DNA from: Jidongwangia harbinensis
GTDB lineage: Bacteria > Actinomycetota > Actinomycetes > Mycobacteriales > Micromonosporaceae
Assembly (NCBI RefSeq): GCF_020216025.1
Contig: NZ_JAIWNC010000037.1
Span: 1 to 64,000 of the forward strand
Length of the DNA stretch: 64,000 nt
Direction of reading: 5' to 3'
Of this stretch, positions 1 through 8,687 are shown piece after piece. Numbering within the stretch: the stretch's first letter is position 1; every line of letters begins with the position of its first letter. The position numbers and the translations under genes are program-made. The notes under the pieces are model-generated. The model did no database searches, was not told where the DNA came from, and saw only the letters and a list, made by a program, of their open reading frames with translations.

Positions 1-117
1 TTCGGTGGTCATAGCGGTGGGGAAACGCCCGGTCTCATTCCGAACCCGGAAGCTAAGCCCTCCAGCGCCGATGGTACTGCACTCGGGAGGGTGTGGGAGA
101 GTAGGACGCCGCCGGAC
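1..117 (+). rRNA. rrf: 5S ribosomal RNA (5' end clipped by about 1 nt)
   Basis: The stretch has the actinobacterial 5S core, including CCGAACCCGGAAGCTAAG and GGTACTGCACTCGGGAGG. Its 5' end (TTCGGTGG) pairs with CCGCCGGAC at 109-117 to close helix I, so the gene ends near 117 and lacks only about one base at the window edge. It should be the last gene of an rRNA operon whose 16S and 23S lie to the left. Confidence 0.95.
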
Positions 118-130
118 TCAACGTGAAACA

Positions 131-165
131 GTCGAGGGCCGCCCCTACGGGGGTCGGCCCTCGAC
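131..165 (+). terminator. Intrinsic terminator of the rRNA operon
   Basis: GTCGAGGGCCG at 131-141 pairs perfectly with CGGCCCTCGAC at 155-165. The stem is extended by CCCC/GGGG around a TAC loop and followed by TGCTTTGTC. It lies 13 nt after the 5S gene and is a strong GC hairpin with a short T-containing tail, typical for actinobacteria. Confidence 0.85.
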
Positions 166-254
166 TGCTTTGTCATGTCCGGTGCCTAGTAGCTTTGAAC
201 GTCGAGGCGCCTCCCCGCGTACCCGTGGGACCGCCGTATCGGAAGGAATGACCC

Positions 255-3200
255 GTGACTACAGGACCGCAGGACGGCGGCTCCAGCAACCGCGACGACG
301 AAGGCCGGGCCGGCCGCAGTCGCGACGGAGGCGGCGAGGCGACCCCTCGTGGTGACGGGGGCGACAGGTCCGGCCAGGGCGGCTACCGCTCCGACCGCGG
401 CCGCGACGCCGGCGGCTCCCGCGGTGGAGACCGGGGTGGCTTCCGTGGCGGCTCCTCCGGCGGCGACCGGGGCGGCGCTCCGGGCGGCGACCGCGGGGGA
501 TACCGCGGCGGTGACCGGGACCGGGGCGGTTCGGCCGGCGGTTACCGCGGTGGTGACCGTGGCGGCTACTCCGGCGGCGCCCGTGGCGGCGACCGGGACC
601 GTGGCGGCTCCGGCGGCGGTCGGCCTCAGGGCGGCTTCCGGGGCGGGGACCGCGACCGGGGCGGATACTCCGGCGGCGGCGACCGGGGCGGATACTCCGG
701 TGGCGGGGACCGCGGTGGTTACTCCGGTGGGGGTGACCGTGGCGGGGATCGCGGCGGTGCGTCCGGCGGCGGCTTCCGGGGTGGTTCCTCGGGCGGTGGC
801 TTCCGGGGTGGTTCCTCCGGTGGCGAGCGCGGTGGCTACTCCGGTGGTGGGTCCGGCGGCGGTTACCGGGGTGGTTCCTCCGGTGGCGAGCGCGGCGGTT
901 ACTCCGGTGGTGGGTCCGGCGGCGGCTACCGAGGCGGCTCCTCCGGTAGTGGTGACCGTGGTGGCTATTCCGGTGGTGGCGAGCGCGGTGGCTACTCCGG
1001 TGGTGGGTCCGGCGGCGGCTACCGAGGCGGTTCCTCCGGTGGTGACCGGGGCGGCTACTCCGGTGGCGACCGTGGTGGTTACTCCGGTGGTGGGGACCGG
1101 GGTGGCTTCCGTGGTGGGGATCGGGACCGTGGGCCGCAGGGCGATCGGGGCGGCTACCGCGGCGGGTCCGCCGGTGGGCGGGATCAGGGCTTCCGGGGCG
1201 GCGACCGTGACCGCGGCGGTCAGACCGGTGGCGGTGACCGTGGTGGTTACTCCGGCGGCGACCGTGGCGGATACCGGGGTGGCGACCGTCCGCAGGGTGG
1301 TGGCTTCCGTGGTGGGGACCGTCCGCAGGGTGGGTTCCGCGGTGGCGACCGGGACCGGGGCGCGCCCTCGGCCGGCGGCGACCGGGGCGGATACCAGGGC
1401 GACCGCGGCGGCTTCCGCGGTGGTGATCGGGATCGTGGGGGAAACCGGGATCGCGGCGGATACGCCGGCGGCCGGGACCAGGGTGGTTTCCGCGGTGGAG
1501 ACCGTGACCGCGGGGGCGACCGGCCCCAGGGCGGCTTCCGCGGTGGGGACCGTCCGCAGGGCGGCTACTCAGGTGGGGACCGTCCCCAGGGCGGGTTCCG
1601 CGGTGGCGACCGCGACCGCGGCGGCCACAGCGGCGGTGGCTACTCCGGTGGTGGTGACCGCGGTGGTTACTCCGGCGGCGGTGACCGCGGTGGTTACTCG
1701 GGTGGTGGTGACCGCGGTGGTTACCGTGGCGACCGTCCGCAGGGTGGTGGCTTCCGTGGGGGAGACCGTCCGCAGGGCGGCGGGTTCCGCGGTGGCGACC
1801 GGGATCGCGGTGCGCCGGGTGGCCGGGGCGGTTACTCCGGCGACCGGCCTGGGCGGGACGGCCGTGAGGGCGGCGGGTACCGGGGGGACCGGCCGCAGGA
1901 GGGCTTCCGCGGCCGTGACCGGGACGCCGGCGGGCCTCGGGAGAGCTACCAGGGTGGATACCGGGGGGACCGGCCGCAGGAAGGCTTCCGGGGACGGGAC
2001 CGCGGCGGGTACGCCGGTGGCGGGTCCCGGGACGACCGGGGCGGGTTCCGCGGTGGCGACCGTCCGGGCAACCGTCCGTCCGGTGACCGGCCGCAGGGCG
2101 ACCGTCCGCAGAATGAGCGGCCCCAGAACGACCGGCCCCAGAACGACCGGCCCCAGGGTGATCGGCCGCAGGGTGACCGGGCACAGGGTGACCGGGGTCA
2201 GGGTGGCTTCGGCGGCGGTGATCGTGGTGGCCGTCCGTTCGAGCGGGGCCAGCGTGACGGATACCGGGTGCGTGACGACTCTCGCGGGCCGCGCGAAGAG
2301 CGTGACGCCTACCGGGACCGTCGCGACGACAACCGGGAAGGGGACGACCGGCAGCCGGCGTTCCAGGCGCCGGAGATTCCCGAGGACATCGTCGCGGCCG
2401 ACCTCGACAAGGAGGTACGCAGCGAGCTGCTGTCGCTGTCCCGGGACATGGCGGACCGGGTCGCGCGGCACCTGGTAGCGGCCGGGCAGATCATCGACGA
2501 GGACGCCGAACTGGCCTTGCAGCACGCCATCGCCGCGCGCCGGATCGCGTCGCGCATCGCCGTGGTGCGGGAAGCGGTGGGGCTGGCAGCGTACGCCGCC
2601 GGTGACTGGGCCACCGCGATCGCGGAGCTGCGGACGTACCATCGGATGACCGGGCGGCAGACCCACCTGGCCGAAATCGCCGACTGTGAGCGCGCCCTGG
2701 GGCGACCGGAACGGGCGATCGACCTGTTCCGGGGTGCCGACCGCGCGGCGCTGGACCAGGCCGGTTCACTCGAACTGCTGATCGTGGCCGCCGGTGCGCG
2801 GGGCGACCTGGGTCAGCACGACGCCGCCGTGGCGATGCTGCAGGTGCCGGAGCTGTCCGGGAACGAAGAGGCGGAGTGGACGCCGCGGTTGCGGTACGCC
2901 TATGCGGATGCGCTGCTTGCGGCCGGCCGGCGGGACGAGGCGCGGGAGTGGTTCTCGCGTGCGGCGGCGGCCGACCAGGACGGGCTCACCGACGCGGCCG
3001 AGCGGCTGCTCGAACTCGACGGCATCACGATCGACGACGGCGCGGACGATGATGACGACGAGGACGCCGACGACGAGACCGGCGGTACCGAGGCCAGCGG
3101 CGACGAGGCCGGCGACGCGACGGCGCGGCGCCACGGCGGAACCGGCGACGACCTGACGGAAGACGGCGAGACGGAAGACGGCGAGACGGACGACGACGAG

Positions 3201-3506
3201 ACCGGGAGCGAGGTGGCTGTGGCGCTGGACGAGGGCGACGTGGCCGTCGAGGAACCGGCGTCGGCGGACGACCACGAGGACGAGGACGACGAGACGCCGT
3301 ACCGCACGGATGCGTTCATCGACGACGTGGAGAGCGCACCGGACGTCGACGAGGCCGACGCCGACAAGGCCGACGCCGGCACGGGCGACACGGACGCGGG
3401 CGACACGGACGCGGCCGACGACTCGGCCGGGGACGAGAAGGCGGCCGGGGACGAGTTCGTGGGTGCTGCCGATGTGGAGGACGACGAGCGGCGGCCGCAG
3501 GCGTGA
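255..3506 (+). CDS. TPR-like protein with giant RGG/YSGG low-complexity N-terminus and acidic tail
   Basis: The 1083-residue protein has three parts. Residues about 5-690 are an almost uninterrupted run of Gly-Gly-Asp-Arg, Gly-Gly-Tyr-Ser and Arg-Pro-Gln-Gly units (RGG-box-like, disordered). Residues about 700-925 are a helical TPR-like domain (LALQHAIAARRIASRI, YAAGDWATAIAELRTYHRMT, DALLAAGRRDEAREWF). Residues 926-1083 are very acidic. The GTG start follows GGAAGGA at 241-247. By position it matches the TPR protein that precedes the HAD gene in the tlyA-recN block (Rv1691-like); such relatives are much shorter as far as I know. The stop overlaps the next start. RGG arms usually bind RNA or drive condensates, so an RNA-linked role is inference. 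The TPR assignment is firm; the function is unknown. Confidence 0.85.
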   Translation: MTTGPQDGGSSNRDDEGRAGRSRDGGGEATPRGDGGDRSGQGGYRSDRGRDAGGSRGGDRGGFRGGSSGGDRGGAPGGDRGGYRGGDRDRGGSAGGYRGGDRGGYSGGARGGDRDRGGSGGGRPQGGFRGGDRDRGGYSGGGDRGGYSGGGDRGGYSGGGDRGGDRGGASGGGFRGGSSGGGFRGGSSGGERGGYSGGGSGGGYRGGSSGGERGGYSGGGSGGGYRGGSSGSGDRGGYSGGGERGGYSGGGSGGGYRGGSSGGDRGGYSGGDRGGYSGGGDRGGFRGGDRDRGPQGDRGGYRGGSAGGRDQGFRGGDRDRGGQTGGGDRGGYSGGDRGGYRGGDRPQGGGFRGGDRPQGGFRGGDRDRGAPSAGGDRGGYQGDRGGFRGGDRDRGGNRDRGGYAGGRDQGGFRGGDRDRGGDRPQGGFRGGDRPQGGYSGGDRPQGGFRGGDRDRGGHSGGGYSGGGDRGGYSGGGDRGGYSGGGDRGGYRGDRPQGGGFRGGDRPQGGGFRGGDRDRGAPGGRGGYSGDRPGRDGREGGGYRGDRPQEGFRGRDRDAGGPRESYQGGYRGDRPQEGFRGRDRGGYAGGGSRDDRGGFRGGDRPGNRPSGDRPQGDRPQNERPQNDRPQNDRPQGDRPQGDRAQGDRGQGGFGGGDRGGRPFERGQRDGYRVRDDSRGPREERDAYRDRRDDNREGDDRQPAFQAPEIPEDIVAADLDKEVRSELLSLSRDMADRVARHLVAAGQIIDEDAELALQHAIAARRIASRIAVVREAVGLAAYAAGDWATAIAELRTYHRMTGRQTHLAEIADCERALGRPERAIDLFRGADRAALDQAGSLELLIVAAGARGDLGQHDAAVAMLQVPELSGNEEAEWTPRLRYAYADALLAAGRRDEAREWFSRAAAADQDGLTDAAERLLELDGITIDDGADDDDDEDADDETGGTEASGDEAGDATARRHGGTGDDLTEDGETEDGETDDDETGSEVAVALDEGDVAVEEPASADDHEDEDDETPYRTDAFIDDVESAPDVDEADADKADAGTGDTDAGDTDAADDSAGDEKAAGDEFVGAADVEDDERRPQA

Positions 3507-4516
3507 GCGCTCGGCTGGTTGACGCGTACGATCTGGTCATTTTCGATCTGGACGGCGTCGTCTATCTGATCGACAAGCCGATCGACGGCGCGCCGGAGGC
3601 GGTCGAGCGCCTGCGGGCGGACGGGGTCGCGGTGGCGTACGCGACGAACAACGCCTCGCGGCGTGCGGCCGACGTGGCCGCGCTGCTCTCCGGCATGGGT
3701 GTGCCGGCCACCGCCGGCGAGGTTCTCACCTCGGCCGGCGCGTCGGCCACCATGCTGGCCCGGGAGCTGCCGCCCGGCTCGCCGGTGCTGGTGGTGGGCG
3801 CGGAGGCGCTGCGCGCCGAGGTGCGGGAGGCGGGGCTGACGCCGGTGGCGGGGTTCGCCGACGGGCCGGTCGCGGTGGTGCAGGGGTACGGGCCCGACGT
3901 GGGCTGGGCGATCCTGGCCGAGGCGGCGCTGTCGGTGCGGGCCGGGGCGCGGTGGATGGCGACCAACACCGACCGTACGCTGCCGAGCCCGCGTGGCCCG
4001 CTGCCCGGCAACGGTTCGCTGGTCGCGGTGCTGCGGACCGCGCTGGACCGGGAACCGGACGTGGTGGTGGGCAAGCCGGCGCCGGCGCTGTTCGAGACGG
4101 CGGCGTCGCTGTCGGGTTCGCGCCGGCCGTTGACCGTCGGCGACCGGCTCGACACCGACATCGAGGGTGCGGTGCGGGCCGGGATGGACAGTCTGCTCGT
4201 CCTCACCGGGGTCAGCGGCCCGGCCGATCTGCTGGCCGCGCCGCCCGAGCGGCGACCCACCTATGTGGCCGCGGATCTGTCCGGTCTGTTCGGTGTGGCC
4301 GGGGACGCGCGGCTGCCGCTGGAGGCGGACGAGGCGGGTGGCTGGCGGCTGGAGCGTCACGGCGCGACCGTGACGCTGGACGGTGCCGGGGACCCGGTGG
4401 CGGCGTTGCGGCTGCTGACCGGCGTCACCTGGGCCGGTACCGACGTGGCGGACCTGCGGGCGGGGTCGGACGAGGCGCGGGACCTGTTCGGGACCTGGGG
4501 GCTCAAGGCCGGCTGA
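3503..4516 (+). CDS. HAD-superfamily hydrolase, class IIA (NagD/p-nitrophenylphosphatase-like)
   Basis: The 337-residue protein carries all HAD motifs. The nucleophile loop is FDLDGVVY (D15 attacks phosphate, D17 is the acid/base), followed by ATNNASRR, VGKPAPALF and the metal-binding VGDRLDTDI. The C2-type cap between motifs I and III places it in the NagD/AraL/pyridoxal-phosphatase group of small-molecule phosphatases; the substrate is not predictable. The GTG start overlaps the TPR gene stop by 4 nt, so the two are probably translationally coupled. The same pair occurs in mycobacteria (Rv1691-Rv1692). Its 3' end overlaps the convergent SARP-like gene by 14 nt. Residues after about 260 form a diverged tail beyond the catalytic fold. 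Confidence 0.9.
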   Translation: MSARLVDAYDLVIFDLDGVVYLIDKPIDGAPEAVERLRADGVAVAYATNNASRRAADVAALLSGMGVPATAGEVLTSAGASATMLARELPPGSPVLVVGAEALRAEVREAGLTPVAGFADGPVAVVQGYGPDVGWAILAEAALSVRAGARWMATNTDRTLPSPRGPLPGNGSLVAVLRTALDREPDVVVGKPAPALFETAASLSGSRRPLTVGDRLDTDIEGAVRAGMDSLLVLTGVSGPADLLAAPPERRPTYVAADLSGLFGVAGDARLPLEADEAGGWRLERHGATVTLDGAGDPVAALRLLTGVTWAGTDVADLRAGSDEARDLFGTWGLKAG

Positions 4517-7500
4517 GCCGGTGCAGGTGCTCGGCGACCGGGCCGAAACTCAGCACGCCGCTCGCCGCGCCGGCCAGTTCGGCGGCGGCCGGTCGCAGGT
4601 CGGCGAGCAGGGCGGCGACGGCGGTGCGGTCGTCCAGGGCCAGCGCGGCGCGGGCCGCCAACACCAGGCGGGCCTCGCGGAGCAGGTCGTACGGTGACTC
4701 GGGCAGCGCGCGCAGGGCGGCGGCGGCCCGGTCCCGGTGGCCGGCGCCGAGCAGTATCAGGGGGCGGACCCACGGCTCGTACGGTCCCCAGCCGTCCAGG
4801 CCGTCGGGGGTGCCGCGCAGGGCCAGCAACGCGAGCGGGAGCAGGCCCTCGGACATGCCGGGCATGCCCTGGCGGACGAGGCGGGCGTGGGCGGCCCGGT
4901 ACTTCGCCTCGGCGCCCGGCGCGTCACCGAGCGCGTCGCGGAACGCGGCGTACCAGTCGGTGAAGACGCCGACCACCGGCAGGTCGTAGCGGGCGGCCAG
5001 GTCGTCCAGCGCGGCCGCCTGCCGGTCCGCGGCGGCGAAGTCGGCCAGGGCGCAGTGCGACTGCAGCCGGATCAGCCGGCCGAGCACCTCGAACGTGACC
5101 AGCTCGTGCGCCGCGGCCAGGTCGATCAGTTCGGCGCCGATCCGGTCCCGTTCGGGGGCCAGTCCGGCGCGGTGGAACGTGTGCATGAAGCGGGCGTTCA
5201 GGGCGAACGCCAGCAGGCCGGGGTCGCCGGTGCGGCGGGCGATCGACTCGGCCTCGCGGGCGGCGCGGCGGCCGCGGTCCGTGGTGGTGCCGCGCAGGTC
5301 CAGGGCCAGCGTGCTGAGCAGGCGGCTGCGGAGCTCGGCCCGGTCGTCCGGCAGGCCGGCGAGGGTACGGTCCGCGGCGTCGGCCAGGTGGCGGCTCAAC
5401 GCCTCGTCGTCGTTGCGGGGCCAGATCGCGGGTACGTCGAACGCGGTGATCACCCGGGCGGTGAGCACCGGGTCACCGACCTTCTCCGCGCCGGTCACCG
5501 CCTCGCCGCGCAGCCGCCTCGCCTCGTCCAGATGGCCGGTCACGGCGAGCGCCCGGCCCAGGCCCATCACGGCCGGCAGACGGTCCCCGGCGTCGGCGTC
5601 GGCGTCGGCTCCGGCCCGCTCGCCCGCGTCCACCGCCTGCCGCCACAGCCGGGCTGCCTCGTGCAGGTCCGCTCGCGCCTCGGCCTGCTCGGCGGCGGCG
5701 CGGGCGTAGCGGGCGGCCCGGGAGGCGGTGTCCCGGCTCGCGGCCCGGGCGAAGTGGTACGCCAGCGTGCCGAAGTCGGACGGGCGCAGCGCCTCGACCG
5801 CCTCCCCGGCGGCGGCGTGCCAGCGGGACCGGCGCAGGGCGGACAGGTCGTCGTAGAGCGTGTCGCGGACCAGGATGTGGGTGAAGCGGGTCAGCCCGTC
5901 CCGCTCGGTGAGGAAGCCGGCCCGCAGGCCCCGGTCCACCGCGTCCAGGGCGGCGTCCGGGCCGGACAGCGCGGCCAGCACGTCGGGGTCGACGTCGCGA
6001 CCGGTCACCGCCGCCTGCCGCAGGACCGTCTGGGCCGGCTCGGGCAGCTGGGCCAGGCGGTGGCGGATGACGTCGCGTACCCCGGTGGGGATCCGGTGCA
6101 GCGCCGCGGCACCCTCGGTGGCGAGCAGGCGGGCCAGCTCCCGCACGAAGAACGGGTTGCCGCCGCTGCGGCGGTGGATGAGCGCGGTGGCGGTGGCGTC
6201 GGCGGCCGGGCCGGCGACGTCCCGGGCGATTGCCGCGGTGGCCGGCTCGGACAGCGCGCCCAGGTAGATCCGGACCGGTTCGGCGCGGGCGAACCGGGCC
6301 AGCGCGGCGGCGAGTCCCGTGGTGATCTCGGTGGCCCGGAACGTGGCGACGATCAGCACCGCGGCCGGGAGCGGTTCGCCGGTCAGCGCGGCCAGCAGGT
6401 CCAGCGTGCCGTCGTCGGCGCGGTGCAGGTCGTCGACGACCAGCAGCACCGGGGCCTGGGCGGCCACCGCGGTCAGCCGGGCCACGGCGGCCCGCCGCAG
6501 CTGGAACCGGGCCGCCGCCGGATCGTCACCGACACCGACACCGACACCGACACCGGAAGCGGGGGCGGAAGCGGAAGCGGGGGCGGGATCGGCGGCCGGG
6601 TCGGGCAGCGCCTCGATGATCTGCAGCCAGGGCCAGGCGGCCGGCGCGCCGTCGTACTCGGGGCTGCGACCCCAGGCCGTGGTCCAGCCGGCGGCCGCGA
6701 GCCGCCGGGTGAGTGCCTCGGCCAGCGCGGTCTTGCCCGACCCGGCGTCGCCGGAGAGCAGCGCCAGGCCCGGCCGGCCGTGCCCGGTCACGTCCGCCGC
6801 CGCCCCGGCCAGGCGGGCGAGTTCCGGGTCGCGGCCCACGAACGAGCGCCGGCGCGGACCGGCGGCCGCGACCGGCGCCGGTGGATCAGCCGCATGCAGG
6901 TGCTCCGCCTGGGCCAGGATGTCCGCCTCGAGCCGGCGCAGTGCCGGACCCGGGTCCACCCCCAGCTCGTCGACCAGGACGGTCCGGGCCCGGCGCAACG
7001 CGGCCAGCGCCTCGCCCTGGCGGCCGGACCGGTACAGCGCCAGCGCCAGCAACCGCCAGGCGTCCTCGCGCAGCGGGTGCCCGGTCGTGTGGGCCCGCAG
7101 ATCGGACACCGCCTCGGCGTCCCGGCCCAGCGCGAGCAGCGCCTCGGCACGCCGTTCCACCGCGAGCCGGCGCAGGTCGTCCAGCCGGTCGATCTCGGCG
7201 CGCGTCCAAGGCTGGTCGGTGTACCCGGCGTACGCGGGCCCGCGCCACAGCGCCAGCGCGCCGTCCAGCGCGGCCAGGGCGTCTCCGGCCCGGCCGGCCG
7301 CCAGCAGCTCGCCGGATCCGGCCACCGCCGCCTCGAACCGCCACGCGTCCACCGCGTCCGGCGCCGCCCGCAGCGCGTAGCCGGGCGGCGTGGTCACCAG
7401 CAGACGGGCCGGTTGCCGCGGCGGGCGGTCCGGTTCCAGCGCCCGCCGCAGGTCGGACACGAATGTGCGGATCGCCGGCACCGCGCCGTCCGGCGGCTCC

Positions 7501-7679
7501 GCCCACAGGTCGGCGGCGAGCGAGTCGACCGGAACCACCCGGCCGCGGGCGATCAGCAGGCGGGCCAGGACCGCCCGCGGGCGCGGGCCCTTCAGCGGTA
7601 CGGGGCCGTCCGCGCCGGTCGCCTCGACCGGTCCGAGCACTCCGAACGTCACCGCTGGAGTGATCACCGGCCCGGTCAT
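4503..7679 (-). CDS. SARP/AfsR-type transcriptional regulator with AAA (STAND) ATPase
   Basis: The 1058-residue regulator starts with an OmpR-like winged helix (about 8-100) and a BTAD domain (about 105-250), the SARP pair that binds direct repeats near promoters. A STAND-type ATPase follows, with Walker A GDAGSGKT near residue 310 and Walker B LLVVDDLHRADD near 415. The C-terminal half is helical and repeat-like. A hexanucleotide run (GACACC on the plus strand, 6528-6556) encodes a Gly-Val stretch between the Walker motifs. No antibiotic cluster is visible nearby, so the target is unknown; the divergent hydrolase at 7781 is a possible one. There is no ribosome binding site, but TAGATT lies 6 nt before ATG, suggesting a leaderless mRNA. 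Confidence 0.9.
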   Translation of the reverse strand: MTGPVITPAVTFGVLGPVEATGADGPVPLKGPRPRAVLARLLIARGRVVPVDSLAADLWAEPPDGAVPAIRTFVSDLRRALEPDRPPRQPARLLVTTPPGYALRAAPDAVDAWRFEAAVAGSGELLAAGRAGDALAALDGALALWRGPAYAGYTDQPWTRAEIDRLDDLRRLAVERRAEALLALGRDAEAVSDLRAHTTGHPLREDAWRLLALALYRSGRQGEALAALRRARTVLVDELGVDPGPALRRLEADILAQAEHLHAADPPAPVAAAGPRRRSFVGRDPELARLAGAAADVTGHGRPGLALLSGDAGSGKTALAEALTRRLAAAGWTTAWGRSPEYDGAPAAWPWLQIIEALPDPAADPAPASASAPASGVGVGVGVGDDPAAARFQLRRAAVARLTAVAAQAPVLLVVDDLHRADDGTLDLLAALTGEPLPAAVLIVATFRATEITTGLAAALARFARAEPVRIYLGALSEPATAAIARDVAGPAADATATALIHRRSGGNPFFVRELARLLATEGAAALHRIPTGVRDVIRHRLAQLPEPAQTVLRQAAVTGRDVDPDVLAALSGPDAALDAVDRGLRAGFLTERDGLTRFTHILVRDTLYDDLSALRRSRWHAAAGEAVEALRPSDFGTLAYHFARAASRDTASRAARYARAAAEQAEARADLHEAARLWRQAVDAGERAGADADADAGDRLPAVMGLGRALAVTGHLDEARRLRGEAVTGAEKVGDPVLTARVITAFDVPAIWPRNDDEALSRHLADAADRTLAGLPDDRAELRSRLLSTLALDLRGTTTDRGRRAAREAESIARRTGDPGLLAFALNARFMHTFHRAGLAPERDRIGAELIDLAAAHELVTFEVLGRLIRLQSHCALADFAAADRQAAALDDLAARYDLPVVGVFTDWYAAFRDALGDAPGAEAKYRAAHARLVRQGMPGMSEGLLPLALLALRGTPDGLDGWGPYEPWVRPLILLGAGHRDRAAAALRALPESPYDLLREARLVLAARAALALDDRTAVAALLADLRPAAAELAGAASGVLSFGPVAEHLHRLSRP

Positions 7680-7685
7680 GCCCCC

Positions 7686-7691
7686 AATCTA
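7686..7691 (-). promoter_or_regulatory. -10 hexamer TAGATT of the SARP gene (probably leaderless)
   Basis: On the minus strand TAGATT is followed by six bases (GGGGGC) and the ATG. That spacing puts the transcription start on or next to the start codon. No convincing -35 is seen. Confidence 0.5.
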
Positions 7692-7780
7692 GGCCGTCGG
7701 GACCGGCACTCATCGGATGCTGATCCGCCGCTGACCGGTGCCGGGCAACCTCGACGGCGAACCCGGACGAGAGGCACACC

Positions 7781-8659
7781 ATGGCACCCACCATCAGCGG
7801 ATTCGACTACCGGCGCGTGACCGTCGCCGACGGCGTGGCGCTGCACGCCGCGGTCGGCGGTTCCGGCCGTCCGATCGTGCTGCTGCACGGCTTCCCGCAG
7901 ACCCACCTGATGTGGCGGCACGTGGCCGCCGACCTGGCCGCGGACCACACGGTCATCTGCCCGGACCTGCGCGGCTACGGCGACAGCGACAAGCCGGACG
8001 AGACCGACGGCACCGGGTACGCCAAGCGCACCATGGCCGCCGACGTGGTGGCGCTGGCCCGCGCGCTGGGGCACGACCGGTTCGCGCTCGCCGGACACGA
8101 CCGCGGCGCGCTGGTCGCGATCCGGACCGGCCTGGACCACCCGGAGACCGTCACCCATCTGGCGTCGCTGGACGTGCTGCCCACCCTCGACATGTGGGAC
8201 GTGCTGCACGGCGTCAGCGCGGCGGTCGGCTTCCACCTGTACCTGATGGCGCAGCCGCCGGGCCTGCCGGAGCAGATGATCAGCGCCAGCGCGGACGCGT
8301 TCTTCGGGCACTTCCTGGACATCTGGACCCGGGACCCGGACGCGATCCCGGCCGAGGTGCGGGCGGCGTACCTGGCGGCGTCCCGGGCGGCGGTGCCGTC
8401 CATCGTGGCCGACTACCGGGCCAGCGCCGGCGTCGACGTGGAGCACGACCGGGCCGACCGGGCGGCCGGGCACCAGTTGCGGATGCCGGTGACCGTGCTG
8501 CAGCAGGACTGGGGTGCCGCGCTCGGGTTCGACGCCGCGGCGCTGTGGCGGACCTGGGCTCCGGACCTGGAGCACCGCACGGTGACCTGCGGCCACTTCA
8601 TGGCCGAGGAGGCGCCGGCCGAGGTGGTGCGGGCGCTGCGCGCGTTGCTGAGCCGTTGA
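7781..8659 (+). CDS. Alpha/beta hydrolase of the haloacetate dehalogenase (DehH1) type
   Basis: The 292-residue protein matches the haloacetate/epoxide hydrolase group: HGFPQTHLMW (oxyanion), DLRGYGDSDKP, nucleophile elbow GHDRGA with D107, LDVLPT with acid D131, and CGHFMAEE with base H272. The Asp-Asp-His triad is intact, so C-halogen or ester/epoxide hydrolysis through an aspartyl-ester intermediate is plausible. Fluoroacetate dehalogenases use a His-Trp pair to bind fluoride; here the equivalent is FHLYLMAQ, with Leu instead of Trp, so defluorination is doubtful. It is transcribed divergently from the SARP gene with about 100 nt between the starts and could be its target. The ATG at 7781 follows GAGAGG at 7770-7775. 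Confidence 0.85.
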   Translation: MAPTISGFDYRRVTVADGVALHAAVGGSGRPIVLLHGFPQTHLMWRHVAADLAADHTVICPDLRGYGDSDKPDETDGTGYAKRTMAADVVALARALGHDRFALAGHDRGALVAIRTGLDHPETVTHLASLDVLPTLDMWDVLHGVSAAVGFHLYLMAQPPGLPEQMISASADAFFGHFLDIWTRDPDAIPAEVRAAYLAASRAAVPSIVADYRASAGVDVEHDRADRAAGHQLRMPVTVLQQDWGAALGFDAAALWRTWAPDLEHRTVTCGHFMAEEAPAEVVRALRALLSR

Positions 8660-8687
8660 CCGCCGGGTACCCCGCGCCGGGGCGCCG

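Noticed and set aside
259..2478. Long open frames in other frames and on the opposite strand of the RGG protein
   Set aside because: They are His/Arg/Pro or Ala/Val/Thr repeats produced by the repetitive GC-rich DNA. Only the GTG 255 frame continues into a TPR domain and has a ribosome binding site.
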